A stretch of DNA of 64,000 nt from Sphaerimonospora mesophila NBRC 14179 = JCM 3151 (GCA_001552515.1 BCRI01000007.1:48428-112427); one strand, 5' to 3'. Shown: positions 39,493-49,045, counted from the stretch's first letter. Made by a program: numbers and translations. Notes: generated by a model not told the origin, from the sequence alone.

Positions 39493-40878
39493 GTGGAACT
39501 GCTCTATTACGCGCAACTCGTCCGCAGGAACTGGCTGCTGCTCCTGCTCGCGCTGGGCGTCGGGGTGGGGAGCGCCCTCGTCGTGACCGCGAACACCCCG
39601 CCCAAGTACGTCGCGACGATCACGATGCTGGTCTCCGCCAACGACAGGGAGGACAGCGTCGCCGCCGCCCTCCAGGCGGGGGCGCTGTCCCAGCAGCGGG
39701 TGCAGTCGTACGCCGCCCTGCTGACCAGCCGCCGGGTCATCGGTCAGATCGCGCACGGCGCGGACATCCCGACCCTTCAGGCGAACGTCATGGCCGAGAC
39801 CATTCCCAACACCACGCTCCTGCGCACCACCGTCACCGACACCGACGCGCGCCGGGCCGCCGGTCGGGCCAACGCGCTGGGCGCCACGTTCGCCAAACTG
39901 ATCGACCAGATCGAGCGGCCCTCCCCCGGCGCCCGCCCGACGGTCCGGGTCACCGTGGTCGACCGGGCGGAGACACCGCGTGAGCAGGTCTCGCCCCGGC
40001 CGCTGCTCAACGTGGCGCTCGGCGCCCTGCTCGCGCTGTTCGCCGCCATCGTCGGACTCGTGCTGCGCGATCGCCTGGACACGACCGTCAAGACGTCGGA
40101 GGCCCTGCAGCAGCTCACCAGGAGCTCGATCCTCGGGATCATCGGCTTCGAGCGGGACGCGCGGCAGCATCCGCTGATCGTCCGCGGCGACAGCCGGTCG
40201 TCGCGATCGGAGTCCTTCCGGTCCCTGCGGACGAATCTTCAGTTCATCGGGGTGGACAGGCAGCCGAAGTCGCTCGTCGTGACCAGCTGTCTGCCGAGCG
40301 AGGGCAAGTCCTCCACCTCCGCCAACCTGGCGATCGCGCTGGCGCAGGCGGACTGGCGGGTGCTCCTGGTCGACGCCGATCTGCGCCGCTCCCGCATCGC
40401 CGACTACCTCGGCATCGAGGGCGGGGTCGGCCTCACCGACGTCCTGATCGGCCGGGCCAGGCTGGAGGAGGTCATCCAGACGTGGGGCCGGCCGGGCCTG
40501 TCGGTGCTGCCGAGCGGACAGGTCCCGCCCAACCCCAGCGAACTGCTCGGCTCGCAGGGAATGCGCTCGGTGCTCGACCGCCTGACGCGCGACTACGACA
40601 TCGTGATCTTCGACGCGCCGCCGCTGCTGCCCGTCACCGACGCGGCCGCGCTCGGCGCGATCTGCGACGGCGCGCTGCTCGTCGTGCGGTACGGCAAGAC
40701 ACGGCGCGAGCAGGTGACGCGCGCCCAGGAGCTGCTGATGTCGGCCGGTGTCCGCCTCATCGGGAGCGTCCTGAACTTCGCCCCGGCCAGGCACGGCGCC
40801 TACTACGGCTACGGGTACGGCTACGGCCCCGAGGAGGAGCCCGCCGCAGAGACGGTCAGGGCGCCGGCGAGCGTATGA
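39493..40878 (+). CDS. Wzz/BY-kinase fusion: polysaccharide co-polymerase with tyrosine kinase domain
   Basis: 461-aa protein with a Wzz-type N-terminal domain (membrane segments about 14-32 and 172-191) fused to a bacterial tyrosine kinase. Walker A SCLPSEGKSS is at 265-274, Walker A' VDAD at 293-296, Walker B IVIFDAPP at 370-377. The C-terminal autophosphorylation tail is tyrosine-rich (YYGYGYGYG, from Y437). Such kinases control chain length and export by cycles of phosphorylation. GTG 39493 is preceded by GGTAAAG. It is the last gene of the operon and overlaps the convergent phosphatase gene by 23 bases. Confidence 0.92.
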   Translation: MELLYYAQLVRRNWLLLLLALGVGVGSALVVTANTPPKYVATITMLVSANDREDSVAAALQAGALSQQRVQSYAALLTSRRVIGQIAHGADIPTLQANVMAETIPNTTLLRTTVTDTDARRAAGRANALGATFAKLIDQIERPSPGARPTVRVTVVDRAETPREQVSPRPLLNVALGALLALFAAIVGLVLRDRLDTTVKTSEALQQLTRSSILGIIGFERDARQHPLIVRGDSRSSRSESFRSLRTNLQFIGVDRQPKSLVVTSCLPSEGKSSTSANLAIALAQADWRVLLVDADLRRSRIADYLGIEGGVGLTDVLIGRARLEEVIQTWGRPGLSVLPSGQVPPNPSELLGSQGMRSVLDRLTRDYDIVIFDAPPLLPVTDAAALGAICDGALLVVRYGKTRREQVTRAQELLMSAGVRLIGSVLNFAPARHGAYYGYGYGYGPEEEPAAETVRAPASV

Positions 40879-41458
40879 TCGGCGCGTTCGCGACCGGCGC
40901 GGCCGTGAGCAGCCCGAGCGGCGCGGCGAGCGACTCCGCGATTCGCCGCGCCGCCATCCGGTAGGCCCGGCGGGACCGGCCGTAGGGGTCGGCGATGTCG
41001 GGCCGCTCCGATCGGACCAGTCCGCGCAGCGACCTCGCCTCGGCGACCAGGGCGGCGGCCCGCCGCACGGGGTCGGGGTGGCACACGACGTTCTCGGCGG
41101 GGACGGCCCGGGCCAGCGCGCCGAACTCAGCGATCGTGAACGTACGCGCCGCCGCGGGCGGATGCAGCGCCACCACCTCGGCACGGTGCTCGGACGCGGC
41201 CGCGAGCACCAGATCGGCGGTGACCACCAGTTCGGCGGTGAGCGGACGCGAGACGAAGCCTTCGGCCTCTCCGCCGAGCCGGGCCAACTCGCGCCGCGCC
41301 CGCTCGGCCATCGGCCGTCCCCGGACCGCATGGGTGCCCGCGCTGGTCGCGACGAGCGGGGAGCCCGGCCCGAGCGCGGACCTGGCCAGCCGCTCGGCCA
41401 GCGCCGACCTGCAGATGTTGCCGGTGCACACGAACAGAATGTGAAAGCCGCCGTCCAT
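40856..41458 (-). CDS. Low-molecular-weight protein tyrosine phosphatase
   Basis: 200-aa LMW phosphatase: the P-loop CTGNICR has C11 and R17, and the general acid D157 is in DIADPYG. The size exceeds the ~150 aa of the smallest members. It should dephosphorylate the BY-kinase tyrosine tail, the usual partnership in capsule operons, although here the two genes are convergent and overlap by 23 bases. ATG 41458 is chosen because it puts the catalytic loop at the normal N-terminal position. It lies downstream of DUF4012 on the minus strand, probably in one unit with it. Confidence 0.9.
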   Translation of the reverse strand: MDGGFHILFVCTGNICRSALAERLARSALGPGSPLVATSAGTHAVRGRPMAERARRELARLGGEAEGFVSRPLTAELVVTADLVLAAASEHRAEVVALHPPAAARTFTIAEFGALARAVPAENVVCHPDPVRRAAALVAEARSLRGLVRSERPDIADPYGRSRRAYRMAARRIAESLAAPLGLLTAAPVANAPIIRSPAP

Positions 41459-41510
41459 GGGCGCCAAGGTAGGCGGCTCTGGACGGGCCGCCCCCATGGC
41501 ACGCCGTCCT

Positions 41511-43292
41511 TTACGGTGAGGAGGCGCAGTTCTGGCCTTCCTGCCGGATCACGGTCTGCTGGGGCCGGACGAGCGGCTGCACCGGGACGACCGGCGACGC
41601 CGCCGAGTAGGGCTCGACCAGGTCGAACTCGAGCGTCCTCGCCTGCCGCGGGGCGAACTCCAGCACCGTCGAGTAGACGGGATGCGACAGCTCCGTTTCG
41701 GCGTAGTAGCCGACGGGACGACCGTCGAGGCGTGCCGCGGTCGCCCTGGTGCCGATTCCCGCGTAAAGGGACACCCACAACCGGTTGGAACCGGGCCTGT
41801 GCCGACTCCGCGGCGCGTCGAGCCGGCCGGTGACGTAGGTGGGCAGTCGCCCGGGCGGCACGTCGTTGACGAGCCGGATCCGCACCGTGCTGGTGCGTCG
41901 GCCGTCACCCCGGCAGGGGCCGAGCGTGTAGGTCAAGGAACGCTTGAGGTAGTAGTCGAGCTTGGTCCCGCCCGAGTTGTTGATCACCAGGGCGGCGAAG
42001 GGGCCGGGCCGCCGTGGCAGTGTTCCGCCGAGCGGGGTGGCGGCGAGGCGCCGTTCCTCGTCGTCCCTTCTGCTCCAGACCTGGATCCTCCGCTCGTCCA
42101 CCAGCCGCGACAGCACGGGCAGCACCCGCGCGGGATCGGCGGCGGCCTTGGCGTCGACCAGCGCCTCGCTGACGGCGGCGGCGATTTCGATGAGGTACCT
42201 CTTGCGCTCCGCCGGATTCGGATATCGGGCGTACGACGTGCGCTCGGTGAGATCGACGACGTTGGCCGCCGTCACCGTCTCGCCTCCGGGCAGCCTGACC
42301 GGTCCGATCAACTGCAGCAGGTGGGCGAGGCCGACCGGGTCGGTGGCGATGGCGCCGTCCAGCGATCGACCGGTCTTCCGCTCCCACAGGCCGGTCCAGG
42401 TGGCCGCGGCGTACGGAAAATGCGGCGAAAGGTTGGAGACGGAGAGCAGGGAGGTCGCGCCCCGGCCGTAGCGCGAGGTGAAGGCCGGCCCGAAGTCGGC
42501 GACGGGGGTCGAGCTGGACGCGAGCCCGTTGTTGGCCGACAGCCGCTCGATGCCGAGCCTGCCGTGATCGGCAGTCAGGATGCCGAACGCGCCGACCAGT
42601 CCCCCGGTGCCGCGTGCCTCGGCGTTGGTCTGGAATGCCAGGAAGTATCGGCGCGGGCCGTCGCGGCCCAGCATCGGAGGCAGAAGCGTGGCGGCGTCCG
42701 CGCCCGCGCGCACCCAGCCGCTCAGCCGGTCGACCTCACGCAGCATCGTGCCGCGCGCCCGGTCCAGGTCGGGCACACCGGTGTGCCCGGGCGTTCCGGC
42801 CACCAGCGTCCGCACAGCGGCGATCCGCGTGACGGCACGGTCCAGGGCCGGCGCCACGGCGTCGAGGCCGGCCAGGATCGGCCGCAGGTCGCCCACGCCG
42901 GTGGAACGCGTCCCGGCCTCGATCAGCGGGGTGCCGGCGCGTTGGATTTCGGACAGCACATCGGTGAGCTGCGCGGCGGCCGCTGCCAGCCCGCGGGTGG
43001 TCGTGGGTCCCTCGCCCACGACCGGAACATGGGTGAACAGCCGCCACTCCGGGCGGTCGGTGAGCCGCCGAGCCTCTTCCGCGTGTCGCCGGGCGTCCGC
43101 GAGCACCCCCGCCACGGCCGGGGCGGACTCGAGGTCCGCCGTGCGGAGCCGGAGCAGGGCGTCCCTGGCCGCCTCGAGATGCTCTCGCGTGCTGAACGCG
43201 AGATGCGCCGACCAGCCCCCGGCCAGCATGAGGCCGAGGGCTAGCGACGGCAGGCCGATGACTACGACCCGGCGACTCCTCCTACTGCGCAC
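41511..43292 (-). CDS. DUF4012 domain protein
   Basis: 593-aa protein with one N-terminal membrane segment (VVVIGLPSLALGLMLAGGW) and a large extracytoplasmic part. It matches DUF4012: RRYFLAFQTNAEARGTGGLVGAFGILT, SPHFPYAAATWTGLWER, LVINNSGGTKLDYYLKRSL. The family is common in actinobacterial envelope loci but its function is unknown; possible roles are glycan chain transfer or attachment. GTG 43292 overlaps the end of the LPFTG gene by 11 bases, so translation is probably coupled to it. This links sortase-anchored protein, DUF4012 and phosphatase in one minus-strand unit. Confidence 0.86.
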   Translation of the reverse strand: MRSRRSRRVVVIGLPSLALGLMLAGGWSAHLAFSTREHLEAARDALLRLRTADLESAPAVAGVLADARRHAEEARRLTDRPEWRLFTHVPVVGEGPTTTRGLAAAAAQLTDVLSEIQRAGTPLIEAGTRSTGVGDLRPILAGLDAVAPALDRAVTRIAAVRTLVAGTPGHTGVPDLDRARGTMLREVDRLSGWVRAGADAATLLPPMLGRDGPRRYFLAFQTNAEARGTGGLVGAFGILTADHGRLGIERLSANNGLASSSTPVADFGPAFTSRYGRGATSLLSVSNLSPHFPYAAATWTGLWERKTGRSLDGAIATDPVGLAHLLQLIGPVRLPGGETVTAANVVDLTERTSYARYPNPAERKRYLIEIAAAVSEALVDAKAAADPARVLPVLSRLVDERRIQVWSRRDDEERRLAATPLGGTLPRRPGPFAALVINNSGGTKLDYYLKRSLTYTLGPCRGDGRRTSTVRIRLVNDVPPGRLPTYVTGRLDAPRSRHRPGSNRLWVSLYAGIGTRATAARLDGRPVGYYAETELSHPVYSTVLEFAPRQARTLEFDLVEPYSAASPVVPVQPLVRPQQTVIRQEGQNCASSP

Positions 43293-44199
43293 CGGAAGAG
43301 CGGCGGCGCCGTACGGAGGCCAGCATGCAGCCGACGGCCGCGGTCAGCAGGCCCAGCCCGGCGGCGGCGATCCCCATCGGTGCGCCGGTGAACGGCAGCC
43401 GGCCCGCGCTGACCGGCGCCATCCCGCCGACCGGCCCGCCGGCCTGCGGAGGCATGGCCCCCATCGGAGCGCCCATCGGAGCCCCCATCGGGCCGTCCAT
43501 CGGCATGTCCTCCGGCCCGGCGGCCTCCTCCTCGGCGAACTCGTCCGGCGCCTCTTCCTCGCCTTCCGACTCCTCGGACTCCTCCGGCTCGGCCTCATCG
43601 TCGGCGGTCATGTCATCCCACGGTCCCGCCGCCTGGGCGTCCGCCAGACCCGCCTGGACCGGACCCGCCTCTGTGACGCCCGGCTGGCCCTGGACCGGTC
43701 CCATGGGAGCGGCCCCGTCCTGTCCCACGGGCGCGATGATGGGGGTGGTCTGGCTGGTGGTCCCCTGCGGGGCCGTGTTGCCGCCCGTTCCCGGGCCCAT
43801 GCCCATCCCCGGCCACATGTTCGGCATGAACTGCCCGAAACCGCCCTGGGGAAACCACATCGGATTGCCCACGTTGACCGCGTTGCCTGGGTTACCCAGA
43901 ACGGCCGGAGTCGTCTGGTTGGCCGGGATCTGGTCGACCACGACCGGATTGGTCTGCGCCTGCTCGACCCGCGTCGGGTCGGACTGGAACTGGGTGGCCG
44001 GCGCGACGACCTGCTCGGCCGGCTCCACGAAGGCCCCGATGGGCGCGGCGGGGACCGGCGGGTAGGCCCCGTTCTCCCGTACCAGCACGCCCGACGGCGA
44101 CGAGCCGGTCGCCGCCGCCGCGATTCCCCCCGTCATCAATGTGAGTCCACCGGCGGCCGTGACCGCCAGCAGAATGGGTATCGTATTCTTCCTTGCCAC
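43282..44199 (-). CDS. LPFTG-anchored, Met/Pro/Gly-rich surface protein
   Basis: 305-aa secreted protein with a signal peptide (ARKNTIPILLAVTAAGGLTLM), a low-complexity middle rich in Pro, Gly and Met (NMWPGMGMGPGTGG; GAPMGAPMGAMPPQ) and an acidic block (DDEAEPEESEESEGEEE). It ends in the sortase signal LPFTG (268-272), a hydrophobic stretch and RRRR. It should be covalently fixed to peptidoglycan by the class E sortase encoded 1.6 kb away. It is a paralogue of the gene at 44455 in signal peptide, tail and upstream region. GTG start follows GGGGG. It is co-transcribed with DUF4012. Confidence 0.86.
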   Translation of the reverse strand: MARKNTIPILLAVTAAGGLTLMTGGIAAAATGSSPSGVLVRENGAYPPVPAAPIGAFVEPAEQVVAPATQFQSDPTRVEQAQTNPVVVDQIPANQTTPAVLGNPGNAVNVGNPMWFPQGGFGQFMPNMWPGMGMGPGTGGNTAPQGTTSQTTPIIAPVGQDGAAPMGPVQGQPGVTEAGPVQAGLADAQAAGPWDDMTADDEAEPEESEESEGEEEAPDEFAEEEAAGPEDMPMDGPMGAPMGAPMGAMPPQAGGPVGGMAPVSAGRLPFTGAPMGIAAAGLGLLTAAVGCMLASVRRRRSSGAQ

Positions 44200-44370
44200 T
44201 TGGACCCCCGATAACCGTCGTTCAGGTCATAGGGCAGTTCGCCCGAAATGTCGGCGACCTGTTCACCCCTCGACAGTTATATGCGTCCGGCCCATGAGCG
44301 GCCCCGACCCGCCGCACGATGCTTACCGAGAGATCGGTGAGCGTTCCCGGTTAATTGACGATCGGACCCC
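44200..44370 (-). promoter_or_regulatory. Conserved upstream region of LPFTG gene 1
   Basis: About 170 bases upstream of the GTG at 44199 align almost base for base with those upstream of 45522: a TTCAGGTC block, CGACAGTTATAT, GCTTACCGA and a GTTCCCGGTT block. Read on the minus strand this gives GGGAACG ... CGGTAAGC, resembling an ECF-sigma -35 (GGAAC) and a -10 about 16 bases on, ~140 bases before the start codon. The ECF assignment is a motif-based guess. Confidence 0.5.
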
Positions 44371-44454
44371 GCCGGTCTCCACCCCGGCCCCCGGTCGGCG
44401 ATCCGCCGAGGGCCGGGACGGGGACCCGTTTCACGTCCTGTTCAACGGCCTATT

Positions 44455-45522
44455 TCACGGCCTGCCGGCCTGCTTCGCGGCGGAACGGCGGCGCCGTACG
44501 GAGACCATGGTCGCGCCGAAACCGGCGGCGAGCAGGCCCGCTCCGGCGAGCGCGATCCCCGCAGGAGCACCCGTGAACGGCAACACTCCGGAGACACGAC
44601 CGAACGGCCCGACGTCCCTCGGGTCGGCGGCCTGCGGCGGTGTGGAGATCTCCTCGGGAGTGTTCTCCTCGTCCGGTGTCCGCGCTCCCGGGTCGACGGG
44701 ACCGCCGGGGGCCGTCTGCTGTCCCGGCCCGCCCGGCACCCCACCCGGCTGTCCGGGCTGTCCTGGCTGTTGCTGTCCCGGCTGTCCGGGAGCGTTGCCG
44801 ACCGGCATTCCGCCGCCGGTGCCCGGGGGCGCGACGACGGGAGCGGCCTGGCCGGAGCCTTGCGGCGCCGTTCCCCCGACCGGCCCGGCTCCCCCGACCG
44901 GCACGGTTCCGACGACCGGCCCCGTACCTCCGGCCGGCCCCCTTCCGCCGAGCGACGCCGTGCCTCCGAGCGACGCCGCCGCTTCGATGGGCGACCGGGG
45001 CCCGCCGAGCGGAACGACCCGCGTGGAACCGTCCTCCTTCAGCGGCGTCTCGCTGTCGGCGCGCGCGGGGATGTCCGCTTCGCCCGGGACGACCCGCGCT
45101 GCCCTGCCCGTCTCCGCGGTCGGCTCCGCTGGGGCGATCTCGTTGATCCCGCTGGTCGCGGTCGCGTTCGTGCCGTCGCCCCTGTCGTCGCAGCGGTCGG
45201 CCGCCGCGCGTGCCGCCCGGGCGCCGGAGTCGCTGCCGCAGTCGGCGGCCCGCTTCACCCGGTTCTCCTGGTTCTCCCGGCAGGCGGGGCGTTGCGGACA
45301 GACGCGGTCGAGGCGTTCGGCCCCGCAGGCCACGCGCTTGTGCCGAGGCGTGAACACCCCGAGCGAGGCGGCGAGGATCGGCCGGGCGGACCCCGGGTTC
45401 TCCCGTACCGCGGCCTTCGGCGGCGGACAGGTCTCCGCCGCCGCACTGGCGCTGCTCCCCAGCGCCAGACCGCCTGCGGCCGTCAGCGCGAGAAGAATAG
45501 GTCCCGCATGCTTTCGTGTCAC
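44455..45522 (-). CDS. LPFTG-anchored, Gly/Pro/Gln-rich surface protein
   Basis: 355-aa secreted protein: signal peptide (RKHAGPILLALTAAGGLALGSSASA), a region with several Cys (VACGAERLDRVCPQRPACRE), Gly-Pro-Gln-rich repeats (GQPGQQQPGQPGQPGG) and the sorting signal LPFTG (314-318), hydrophobic stretch and RRRR. It parallels the protein at 43282 at both ends and in its promoter. GTG 45522 is chosen since GGGAG lies upstream and the signal peptide then begins at TRKHAG; a longer N terminus is not signal-like. It is divergent from the sortase gene. Confidence 0.85.
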   Translation of the reverse strand: MTRKHAGPILLALTAAGGLALGSSASAAAETCPPPKAAVRENPGSARPILAASLGVFTPRHKRVACGAERLDRVCPQRPACRENQENRVKRAADCGSDSGARAARAAADRCDDRGDGTNATATSGINEIAPAEPTAETGRAARVVPGEADIPARADSETPLKEDGSTRVVPLGGPRSPIEAAASLGGTASLGGRGPAGGTGPVVGTVPVGGAGPVGGTAPQGSGQAAPVVAPPGTGGGMPVGNAPGQPGQQQPGQPGQPGGVPGGPGQQTAPGGPVDPGARTPDEENTPEEISTPPQAADPRDVGPFGRVSGVLPFTGAPAGIALAGAGLLAAGFGATMVSVRRRRSAAKQAGRP

Positions 45523-45690
45523 CTGGACTCCCAGTAACTGTTGTTCAGGTCTGTACGGCATTTGCTCTGGTTCGGCGCCGTGTTTGCCAGCCAACAGTTA
45601 TATTGGGTCCGGGCCGTGACGTGTCCCTTGGATACGCGTTGCTTACCGAATCATCGGCTACCGTTCCCGGTTCGTTGACGTTCGGCCCTC
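45523..45690 (-). promoter_or_regulatory. Conserved upstream region of LPFTG gene 2
   Basis: Homologous counterpart of 44200-44370 with the same blocks at the same spacing (TTCAGGTC, CAACAGTTATAT, GCTTACCGA, GTTCCCGGTT). The GGGAAC core is ~143 bases upstream of GTG 45522, against ~145 in copy 1. The rest of the 234-base gap to the divergent sortase gene shows nothing else I recognise. Confidence 0.5.
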
Positions 45691-45828
45691 GTTTCGGCCA
45701 TCTCGACGAGCCGAAGGAATGCGGCCGATCTCGGCGGCGCCAAAGAATTCGCCAATTCCCGTCGAACCTCCGCCGTCTTTCACGCGGCACGGCGATACTC
45801 GATCTGTGCTCACCGACCTGACTTCGCC

Positions 45829-46488
45829 ATGAGAACCCTGCGAGCCATCGGCGAGCTCGGCGTCGCCGTCGGGCTGGTCCTGCTGCTGTTCTACGCGTAC
45901 CTGCTCTGGGGCACCGACTCCTATACCGAGGGGCAGCAGCGCGCGCTGCAGCGTCAGCTCGACCAGGTGTTCGGCCAGGAGCTCGGCCACGGATCCGGCG
46001 ACGGCTCCGCACACGGAAAGACCGGAAAACAGCCGATAGGAAAGATCAGACTCGGGCATGCCCTGGCGCTGCTGCGCATCCCACGGCTGGGTGTCGATTA
46101 CAAATACGCCATAGTGGAGGGCGTCGGCCCGGAGGAGTTGCGCAAGGGGCCCGGACATTATCCGGGAACGGCACTGCCCGGACAGATAGGCAATTTCGTG
46201 ATATCCGGACATAGGACCACGTACGCCGCGCCGTTCAAGAAAATCGATGAGCTACGGCGGGGCGACGAAATCGTGGTGGACGCGGCGGAAGCGCGCTATA
46301 CCTACCGTGTCGACCGCAAGGAAATCGTCGACCCGACCGATCTGGCCGTCATCGACCCCGTGCCCCGGCATCCCTCCCGGCGGCCGTCGAAGGCGGTGAT
46401 CACGATGACCACCTGTCATCCGGAGTATTCCGCCCGGCAGCGTCTGATCGTGTACGGAGTGCTCGCGAAACGCGAGGAGCGTACGTAG
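45829..46488 (+). CDS. Class E sortase
   Basis: 219-aa transpeptidase anchored by an N-terminal membrane helix (GELGVAVGLVLLLFYAYLLWG), cutting sorting signals and joining proteins to peptidoglycan. Catalytic H128 is in GHRTTYAAPF, C196 in TTCHPEYSARQR and R204 follows. The actinobacterial class E pattern (GHRTTYxAPF; TTCxPxxSARQR) is clear. Class E enzymes commonly use LAxTG signals, whereas the adjacent surface proteins carry LPFTG. Divergent from the LPFTG gene and followed after 9 bases by a tiny membrane-protein gene. Confidence 0.93.
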   Translation: MRTLRAIGELGVAVGLVLLLFYAYLLWGTDSYTEGQQRALQRQLDQVFGQELGHGSGDGSAHGKTGKQPIGKIRLGHALALLRIPRLGVDYKYAIVEGVGPEELRKGPGHYPGTALPGQIGNFVISGHRTTYAAPFKKIDELRRGDEIVVDAAEARYTYRVDRKEIVDPTDLAVIDPVPRHPSRRPSKAVITMTTCHPEYSARQRLIVYGVLAKREERT

Positions 46489-46497
46489 GGAGTCGGC

Positions 46498-46644
46498 ATG
46501 TACGGATTCATCTGGCGCAGGCTGCCCGGCGGCACCGCGGCCAGGGTGGTCGCATCGCTGCTGCTGATCGGCGCCGTGGCGGCGCTGCTGTGGTATGTCG
46601 TGTTCCCCTGGTTGACGCCGCTGCTGCCGCTCGACGCGATCTGA
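46498..46644 (+). CDS. Small membrane protein downstream of sortase
   Basis: 48-aa protein: MYGFIWRRLPGGTAARVV, one hydrophobic helix (ASLLLIGAVAALLWYVVF), then PWLTPLLPLD. Small proteins of this layout lie directly after class E sortases in many actinobacteria, so it may be a sortase accessory or assembly factor. No experimental role is known to me. The ATG follows GGGAGTCGGC, nine bases after the sortase stop, consistent with one transcript. Confidence 0.78.
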   Translation: MYGFIWRRLPGGTAARVVASLLLIGAVAALLWYVVFPWLTPLLPLDAI

Positions 46645-46650
46645 GAAACC

Positions 46651-46682
46651 GCCGACCCGGCCCGAAACCGGACCGGGTCGGC
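46651..46682. terminator. Bidirectional terminator-like hairpin
   Basis: GCCGACCCGG (46651-46660) and CCGGGTCGGC (46673-46682) form a perfect 10-bp stem with a 12-base loop, placed between the sortase-associated small gene and the convergent ABC ATPase gene. There is no U-tract, as is common in high-GC actinobacteria. It probably stops transcription from both sides. Confidence 0.75.
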
Positions 46683-46704
46683 GTGCGGGGGTCGGCGTGA
46701 AGGG

Positions 46705-47925
<1,221 letters not shown>

Positions 47926-47949
47926 ACCGGTCCCCTCGATACGGGTGAT

Positions 47950-47965
47950 GTGGATACGTTTTCAC
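47950..47965. promoter_or_regulatory. LacI-type operator, imperfect, upstream of msiK
   Basis: GTGGATACGTTTTCAC has partial dyad symmetry around a central CG, matching LacI/GalR-family half-sites (outer GTG/CAC, inner A..T). It sits ~25 bases before the msiK ATG at 47925, in the divergent region with the LacI gene. Confidence 0.6.
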
Positions 47966-48026
47966 AACTGTCCCGCGAAACCCCGACCAGTGTCAAGATA
48001 TCGATTGATTTGGTCATGAAACTATG

Positions 48027-48042
48027 ATGGAATCGTTTCCAT
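48027..48042. promoter_or_regulatory. LacI-type operator overlapping the lacI-family start codon
   Basis: ATGGAATCGTTTCCAT is nearly perfectly palindromic around CG, with only the pair next to the centre mismatched, and resembles LacI/GalR operators. It overlaps the ATG at 48041 of the regulator gene, suggesting autorepression; with the site at 47950 it would link control of msiK and the regulator. Confidence 0.68.
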
Positions 48043-49045
48043 GAACGGTCCAATGCAGCGCCGTACGACGATCAAGGATGTGGCGGAGGCGGCGGGTGTC
48101 GGCGTCGCGACGGTGTCCCGCGTCCTGTCGGGCGGCTCGGCGAGCGCGCAGACGCGCGAGCGTGTGCTGGCCGCCGCCGCTCGGCTCGACTACCACCCCA
48201 GCGCGCTCGGGCGGAACCTGCGACGGCAGCGGACGGGGGGCATCGGCCTGCTGATCCCGGACATCACCGACGCCTTCTACGCCAGGCTCACCGACGGCGT
48301 GCTGTCATGCGCCCGCTCCTACGGCGAGCCGGTCACGGTGGGCGTCACCGGCGACGACCCCGAGCGGGAGGCCGAGCTGATCGGCGCGTTGATCGAGCAG
48401 AGCATGGACCGGGTGATCGCCGTTCCGTCGCGTGACGAGGAGACGGCGGGAGAGATCTGGGCGCCGGCGCTGCGTGCCAGGCTGAACGTCGTCTTCGTCG
48501 ACCGCCGGGGCCGGCCCGACGTGCCCAGCGTCGTCGCCGACGACGCGGCGGGGGTGCTGACCGCGATGGAGTACCTCATCGGCCTCGGCCACAAGAAGAT
48601 CGCGTTCCTGACGCGGCACGGGCAGTCGCAGCGGGTGACCGCCTTCACCGAGGCGCTGGCCTCACTCGGCGTCCCGGCCGACCGTGGCCTCGTCGTGCAC
48701 GCGCGGGCCAGCCGCGACTCGGCGTACGCCGCGGCCGCCGGGCTGCTGCAGAACCGTCCCGACGTCACCGCGCTCCTGGCCGGGGGCAACGTCCTCGGGG
48801 AGGCGGCCGTGCTGGCCGCGCGCGAGCTCGACGTGCGGATCCCCAAGGACGTGTCGCTGATCATGTTCGACGACGTGCCGTGGGCGGAGCTGTGCTCTCC
48901 CCCGCTGACCGTGGTCGCCCGGCCGGCGCAGGACCTCGGCTACCGCGCTGCCGAGCTCGCGCTGCGGCAGGGGCGCCGCCCTCGTACGGTCGCCCTGCCC
49001 ACAGAACTGGTCGTACGGGCCAGCTGCGGCCCCCGGTTGCGTTGA
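48041..49045 (+). CDS. LacI/GalR-family transcriptional regulator
   Basis: 334-aa repressor with an N-terminal helix-turn-helix (TIKDVAEAAGVGVATVSRVLSGG), the hinge helix region (SALGRNLRRQRTGGIGLLIPD) and a periplasmic-binding-protein-like effector domain (VTALLAGGNVLGEAAVLAARELDVRIP, LIMFDDVPWAELCSPPLT). It likely senses a sugar and represses msiK and itself through the two palindromes in the divergent spacer. The ligand is unknown. Confidence 0.9.
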   Translation: MNGPMQRRTTIKDVAEAAGVGVATVSRVLSGGSASAQTRERVLAAAARLDYHPSALGRNLRRQRTGGIGLLIPDITDAFYARLTDGVLSCARSYGEPVTVGVTGDDPEREAELIGALIEQSMDRVIAVPSRDEETAGEIWAPALRARLNVVFVDRRGRPDVPSVVADDAAGVLTAMEYLIGLGHKKIAFLTRHGQSQRVTAFTEALASLGVPADRGLVVHARASRDSAYAAAAGLLQNRPDVTALLAGGNVLGEAAVLAARELDVRIPKDVSLIMFDDVPWAELCSPPLTVVARPAQDLGYRAAELALRQGRRPRTVALPTELVVRASCGPRLR

